In this document: one piece after another, positions 59,601-64,000 of the stretch
How positions within the stretch are numbered: position 1 is the first letter of the stretch
Layout of the letters: every line of letters starts with the position of its first letter
Source: Istiophorus platypterus
Taxonomy: Eukaryota > Chordata > Actinopteri > Istiophoriformes > Istiophoridae
DNA length: 64,000 nt
NCBI GenBank assembly: GCA_016859345.1
Contig: CM029124.1
Coordinates: 23,699,480-23,763,479, forward strand
Reading direction: 5' to 3'
Notes under the pieces: model-generated
The model's database searches: none
What the model saw: the letters and a program-made list of their open reading frames with translations, nothing else
What the model was told of the DNA's origin: nothing
Translations under genes and position numbers: made by a program

Positions 59601-62092
59601 GCCTTTCTTTTTTTGAGGTTTACCAGGGATTTGTATCTTGTAGTGAATCCTCTGAGGTTATGGTCTATATGTCTTCTCTTCATCGTTGACAAGGAAACAT
59701 GTCCGCCTACATCCTGGACAGCATTCTGGACTTCCTGTGCAGTAATAAAAGGTTTTTCCCCTCACCATTCAAATGAGTTTCTGCTCACCCACAAGCCTTG
59801 TGCTCCTTAGTCTACCAGGTGGTTGGCCTCTTTTTTTATTTTTCTCTCACCTGCGGACCCAACTGCTGTTTAGGGCAAACCAACAACTTCAGATATCTTT
59901 CAGGTAGATTTTTGCCTTGTTTTCATCTTTGTTAGTTGCATGATCAACTCTTCGCTACTCATATTGACAGACAACTCCACCTCAATCAAATTGGCAACTC
60001 TGAGCAAAATGTGAGCTTTTTTGTGCATGAACTAATATTGAAACTACACAAAGCTGCCTAAGAAACATTAAGTAGAAAAGTGCCCAATTACTTTTGAACC
60101 CCTAAAATTTAGGCACTGTGTGTTTAAAGGGTTATATCTCCTACAAGGTTCTTTGTATACTGATGTGAACCTACTCAAATTAAAGTTGATACTCTAAACT
60201 TTAATGTGGTGGTGATTAATTTAATAAAATTGAATGGTGAAGCTAGGCTCAGAGCAAAGAACAAAAAAATGTGCAACTGTCCAAATACTTCTGGTCTTGA
60301 CTGTCAACAGGATGGAGACACTTATTACTGTCCTCTAGAAAGGGTCAAAACTTGGTGTAGAATCTATGAGTATATCTAAGACATCACTTCATGTCATATA
60401 TGATATGCTTCTTCACTGAAAAGATGACTTTTAGTGATTTCCTCTGGTCCTGACTCTACTGACTGTTGCTGCTGTTTTGTGGACCATAGTCAGCTGAGCT
60501 AACCTTTCCAGGGATGAAGCAGCAGAGGTTAGAGTCGACATATTTCATGAAGGTCATGTTGAGCAGAGAGAGGCGTGTTTCCACAGCAGCCAGGATATCA
60601 GCATGACGGGCCAGTGAATGGTTTCTCCTCTCTGACTCTCGCCTGGAGACAATTCATGATAAACACACTGGTGAAGAGAATTTTTATTATAAAGTCATGT
60701 TTCCTTTGATTTCTAACTGCGTATAGTAACTTCACATGTAACTTTAGTCCTGAGAAACTGAGTCTTGTTCCTGAGCTCTTACACGATGAAAAGGGATCTG
60801 TCAGTGTTCTACCAATAAACAGACGATCACAAACCATGCTTTCTATCAGGTTTGATTAGTCAGGGGAAAATAAATAGATGCACTGAGATTATCTCTGGTT
60901 CTCTCTTGCTCAAAAGATTCAGCATCAATTCAAAGAACATATCAGTCAAAATTAAGAGGGTTCCCAAAATGTTCTCAGTTGATTCAGTAGTTTTCTTAAG
61001 AGTAGAATTTAACAAGATTATTGATCAAACATGATCAAAAAGGGAGATGCATTACTTGTATCATTAACTTGACTATAAAGTTACACTCGCTGTAAGCTGA
61101 ACAATGTTTTTCAGAACTGAAGCTAATACACAATTATAAATCCTAGATTACAAAATTTTAATACATTTTAGGTTTGTTGAGATGAGATTTAGAAGTGTTT
61201 CAGGAAAGTTTTCTGGAGGCTAGTAGTAATAGCTAGTAGTTCCTGTATAACTCTGTCATTCTGTCACTCTGACAGTTTAGTGTCGTCAGAAAACTCAGGG
61301 GGAACAATTAAGGTTGGTGCTGATGCTAGGCTGACTGGGATATAGGCTCTGGCAGCAGACAGTCAAGCAAACATGCCCTAAACCAGCGGTTCTGTACTTG
61401 TGACTGTTGGATCCCTTGTGATGAGCTTCAGGAGACACATTCAAGCCACATAGTCTGTTGAACATATCTAGAATCTAAACCAAGTGGCCAACCAGCAGTA
61501 ACTCTTTACTTCTGCTGTAAGAGAATGATGAACTGGGTGGGTCTTTTTTGTGTTTATTGGACAGACAGACACATTTCAGCTGCATTTTTTTAGTTGACTA
61601 TATCATGTGTGTCTGATGGAACAGGTATGGTTAAACAGCTTGTTTAACTTCTGTTAGTGTGTTATAAAACTCATTTTGTAATCTAATAATGATCATTTTA
61701 ATGAGGGAATAAATATAATTGTATACATCTAATTTAAACAATCTACTTACTTCAAAAAATTCAAAATCCACTGATCCCTGAAATACCATCAACAACCACT
61801 GGGGATCAAGAGACCATACAGACAAATTGCAAGATATGAACTCAAATCAAGTCTTCAAAATGTCCTTTCAGAAACTTATGTAATGTCACCAACAGACATG
61901 TTATTTCATGATGTTTGGCTAAACCTCAATAGCAGAGACCGTATCTGTGTGACTGCAGAGCTTGTGCTGGCACAACACTTACCTGGGCAGCTGGGCTTTG
62001 ACCTGCCTTTGGCAAAGACTGTGGTACCGCTCCACCTTCAGGAAGCCCTGATTCAGGACACGCTGACAGATCATGTCCATGCGCTTACACAC
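56114..62092 (-). CDS. fbxo28: FBXO28, F-box only protein 28 (last 4 coding exons; exon 1 outside window)
   Basis: Exons 62092-61983, 60642-60504, 58127-57932 and 56625-56114 join to 318 residues plus stop. FBXO28 is a nuclear substrate receptor of SCF ubiquitin ligases; in mammals it is a CDK1/2-regulated factor acting on MYC. Exon 2 starts with the C-terminal part of the F-box (VCKRMDMICQRVLNQGF). Exons 3 and 4 are almost identical to human (SLARHADILAAVETRLSLLN; RVLRYVNSTRAPQRAHEVLQ). Exon 5 has a long Gln/Glu/Leu coiled coil, a Ser/Ala/Thr-rich tail and a basic end KRTRKSPDLPRQSKRLRSKK, a likely bipartite nuclear signal. The N-terminal exon with most of the F-box should lie right of 64000. 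Confidence 0.96.
56626..57931 (-). other. fbxo28: FBXO28 intron 4
   Basis: About 1.3 kb; no repeat family or exon recognised. Confidence 0.6.
57932..58127 (-). CDS. fbxo28: FBXO28 exon 4
   Basis: Encodes VIDEIYRVLRYVNSTRAPQR, AHEVLQELRDISSMAMEYFD, EKIVPILKKKLPGADLSGRL and IGSAP. It is nearly residue-for-residue the human sequence. Acceptor gttgttag, donor CCAG|gtaaca. Confidence 0.97.
58128..60503 (-). other. fbxo28: FBXO28 intron 3
   Basis: 2.4 kb, of which the left part is unrecognised and 59240-60312 is a transposon relic. Confidence 0.6.
59240..60312 (-). mobile_element. Non-autonomous Tc1-type element in FBXO28 intron 3
   Basis: Inverted arms: tctcagctttaatttgagta, aggagatatagccctttaaa on the left and agggttatatctcctacaag, actcaaattaaagttgatac on the right. 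The right end reads caactgtccaaatacttctg. A minus-strand trace of transposase (MKRRHIDHNLRGFTTRYKSL, then VNLKKRKA at 59692-59560) resembles the Tc1 CKPLVTLKNRKA segment. It is a subfamily distinct from the other copies. Confidence 0.72.
60504..60642 (-). CDS. fbxo28: FBXO28 exon 3
   Basis: Encodes RESERRNHSLARHADILAAV, ETRLSLLNMTFMKYVDSNLC and CFIPGK, essentially identical to human. Acceptor gtctccag, donor AAG|gttagc. Confidence 0.97.
60643..61982 (-). other. fbxo28: FBXO28 intron 2
   Basis: About 1.3 kb; no repeat or exon recognised. Confidence 0.55.
61983..62092 (-). CDS. fbxo28: FBXO28 exon 2 (end of F-box)
   Basis: Encodes VCKRMDMICQRVLNQGFLKV and ERYHSLCQRQVKAQLP plus two bases of Arg. 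Human has VCKRMDLVCQRMLNQGFLKV. Acceptor attttccag, donor CCAG|gtaagt. Confidence 0.97.
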
Positions 62093-63503
62093 CTGGAAAA
62101 TGACAGACAAGAGAAAACAGGTAAATAATAGGTAATCTCCTTTATGAGCATGTACTTAAGTGAAAACAGTGTAGTATGTGCAGATCCAGTGACAAAGAAC
62201 CTACTATGGAGCTGCTAGAATTTTTAAGGTCACTTGAGCAGGGTTCTTATTGTAGTAATTTGAATAGAGGACAGAGTGCCTCTAGTTACTAGTGTCATCA
62301 TTTTTGCTATCAACACCCTGGAATTTATAATTACATTTGGAGGTCATTATTTTACCTAACCTTTCCATGTTCTTTTCATACGACCACTATCCTCTTCTGA
62401 AATCCAGAAGAAAAACAATTCCCTCCAGTGTATTCTGAACAGGGAGTTGAACCAATTTCAAAACCTGTATGTACACTCCTTTACAGACTCACTTACCATA
62501 TTTGTTTGAATCAAATAACAAAGGCAATTTGAGAAGTACTGACTAAGTCTAATCTAGTGTGAACCAGAGGAAATGTTTTCATTTGCAGGGGATAAAAGAA
62601 GAGACCTTGAGTATTTCGTTCCCATCTTAAAAAAAAAAACATAAAATGTTTGTCTTTCCTACTGCAGCTGCACAATGCATATTAGGGCTTCAGATAGACT
62701 ACATTAAAACAAGAAAATAATTTGAATATATGTGACAGAAGAAAAATGATGAGAGAAGAAAATGCAACCTGCATTAAAGGTTTCCTTTAATATTTTCTAT
62801 CATGTGATATAGTTTTTTTGTATGATGTCAACGAAGAGGAGTGTCAGTATGGATCTGCTGGGGCAGGAGAGGATTTAAACAGCCTCACTTTATCCAGCAG
62901 GCCAAGCTTCAACTGCCACTGACTGCATCCAGAGAGTGAGTTGGTACGCCCCACATTGTGGCTGGCTATACATGGCTATGGGGATGGATGCTGGTTCAGT
63001 GTTGGAAAACAATTTAATTTCTAGCTTGGCATGTATCAGGTAAGTTTTCTTATGCTTTAGCTATCACAAGGCTGATCCTAACAGGCTGTGGCTGTAGCTG
63101 TGATTACTATGTACACAGATATAACTATGGGCATTGTGGCTGTTTTGATTGTGACTAAAGTTGTAGCTACTGGCTGTTTTGATTAGGCTATGCCATATCA
63201 GCTCTTGAGGTGTGCTGGTAACATATCTGTCTAATCTGATAGAAGTACCATGTTCAACTCCTGGTGGGAGTGTCTGGTTTTACAATGCTTTTGTGGCCAA
63301 TGTTCCTAATAAATTGTATGAAAAAATAAAATAAAAATAAACTGCAACTGTCCACCACAATAGCTAAGGTATAGCCATAGTGACAGCGCTCTGGCACTGC
63401 ACTCATAGCCAGTGGGTTGGGTGCAGGCAAGAGTGGCAAGAGTTGGAGCTCTGCTCTTCATCTCCTGCAGGAATAAAACTGTTTTAGCCAAGAACAGGGT
63501 TTA
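62093..63503 (-). other. fbxo28: FBXO28 intron 1 (part)
   Basis: I looked on the minus strand for the F-box exon (LVALP...SFMSYDEISQLRL type) and did not find it. AT-rich; nothing else recognised. Confidence 0.55.
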
Positions 63504-63785
63504 AATGGTAAATGGACAGTGCTTATATTGCACTTTTCTAGTCATATTGACCACTCAAAGCATTTTACACTACTGTCACATTCACCTGTTCACACAAACA
63601 TACAGCACTTTTTCTTCTGTACATACACACGGCGTTGATACATCAGCAGCAGTTTGTGGTTCAGTATCTTGCTCAAGGACACTTCAACCCTTCAACATGC
63701 AGACTGAAGGAGCCGGGAGCTGAACCACCGACCTTCTGGTTGGCGGTGGACAACCCGCTCTACCTCCTGAGCCACAACCGTCTCG
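63504..63785 (-). mobile_element. tRNA-derived SINE in FBXO28 intron 1
   Basis: Contains aatggtaaatggacagtgct at the tail end, ttgctcaaggacacttcaac, and the tRNA-like head gagccgggagctgaaccacc, which reads as an eroded B box on the minus strand. Same family as the copies at 13668, 17199 and 39112. Confidence 0.75.
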
Positions 63786-64000
63786 GTTCAAGAGTTTCAA
63801 TGAATCTGGGAAATGCCAGGAGAAAACAGTGCAAAGGGGTACTCGGTTAGGAGGGGACCCATTATGTGGGTGCCTAGGGGCCGTTTGCTCTTTATCCGCC
63901 CATGCAAAACGAAGCACAGACGGAGTGTGGCAGAGCAGAAAACTGTAATCAGGAACGCAAGCGCTCCAACCAGGTCACCGTTGACTAGCACGAAGACTAA

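Noticed and set aside
1..64000. CRISPR arrays, prophage, bacterial operons
   Set aside because: No regular repeat-spacer pattern or prokaryotic gene organisation. All recognised genes are spliced vertebrate genes.

Overview
The window is vertebrate nuclear DNA, almost certainly from a teleost fish. Genes are split into short exons with GT-AG introns. The proteins are vertebrate orthologues. The spacers hold typical fish repeats: Tc1/mariner remnants with long terminal inverted repeats, tRNA-derived SINEs, and LINE fragments. No bacterial operons, CRISPR arrays or structural RNA genes are visible.

Four protein-coding genes can be read. (1) 155-6107, minus strand: the 5' part of a SPATA2-family gene with a PUB-type N-terminal domain; its 3' exons lie left of the window. 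(2) 6700-29800, plus strand: a complete NVL gene (nuclear VCP-like AAA ATPase of 60S ribosome assembly). It has one 5'UTR exon and 23 coding exons that join in frame to about 866 residues, with both AAA modules intact. (3) 37577-46070, minus strand: a complete DEGS1 gene (dihydroceramide delta-4 desaturase), three coding exons, 323 residues. (4) 56114-62092, minus strand: the last four coding exons of FBXO28 (an SCF F-box protein); exon 1 lies right of the window, and a 3.8 kb repeat-poor stretch downstream of the stop is probably its 3'UTR.

The order and relative orientation FBXO28-DEGS1-NVL is the same as on human chromosome 1q42, so this is an old conserved block. The SPATA2-family gene is head-to-head with NVL across roughly 0.6 kb of GC-rich DNA that probably serves as a shared promoter. 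I know of no direct functional pathway linking the four genes; the linkage looks like ancestral synteny.

The spacers carry the rest: a Tc1-like remnant in the SPATA2-family intron; a palindromic Tc1-type MITE in the NVL 3'UTR; a SINE nested in a Tc1 transposase; LINE fragments at 19 kb and 31-34 kb; and a nearly perfect 1.93 kb tandem duplication (48301-52161) whose junctions share a 13 bp microhomology. I found no convincing new biological system. The points most worth a second look are the tandem duplication, the NVL splice-site peculiarities (a GC-AG intron, a NAGNAG acceptor, a TG-repeat polypyrimidine tract), a start-stop uORF cluster in the NVL leader, and a G-rich tandem repeat upstream of the DEGS1 start codon.
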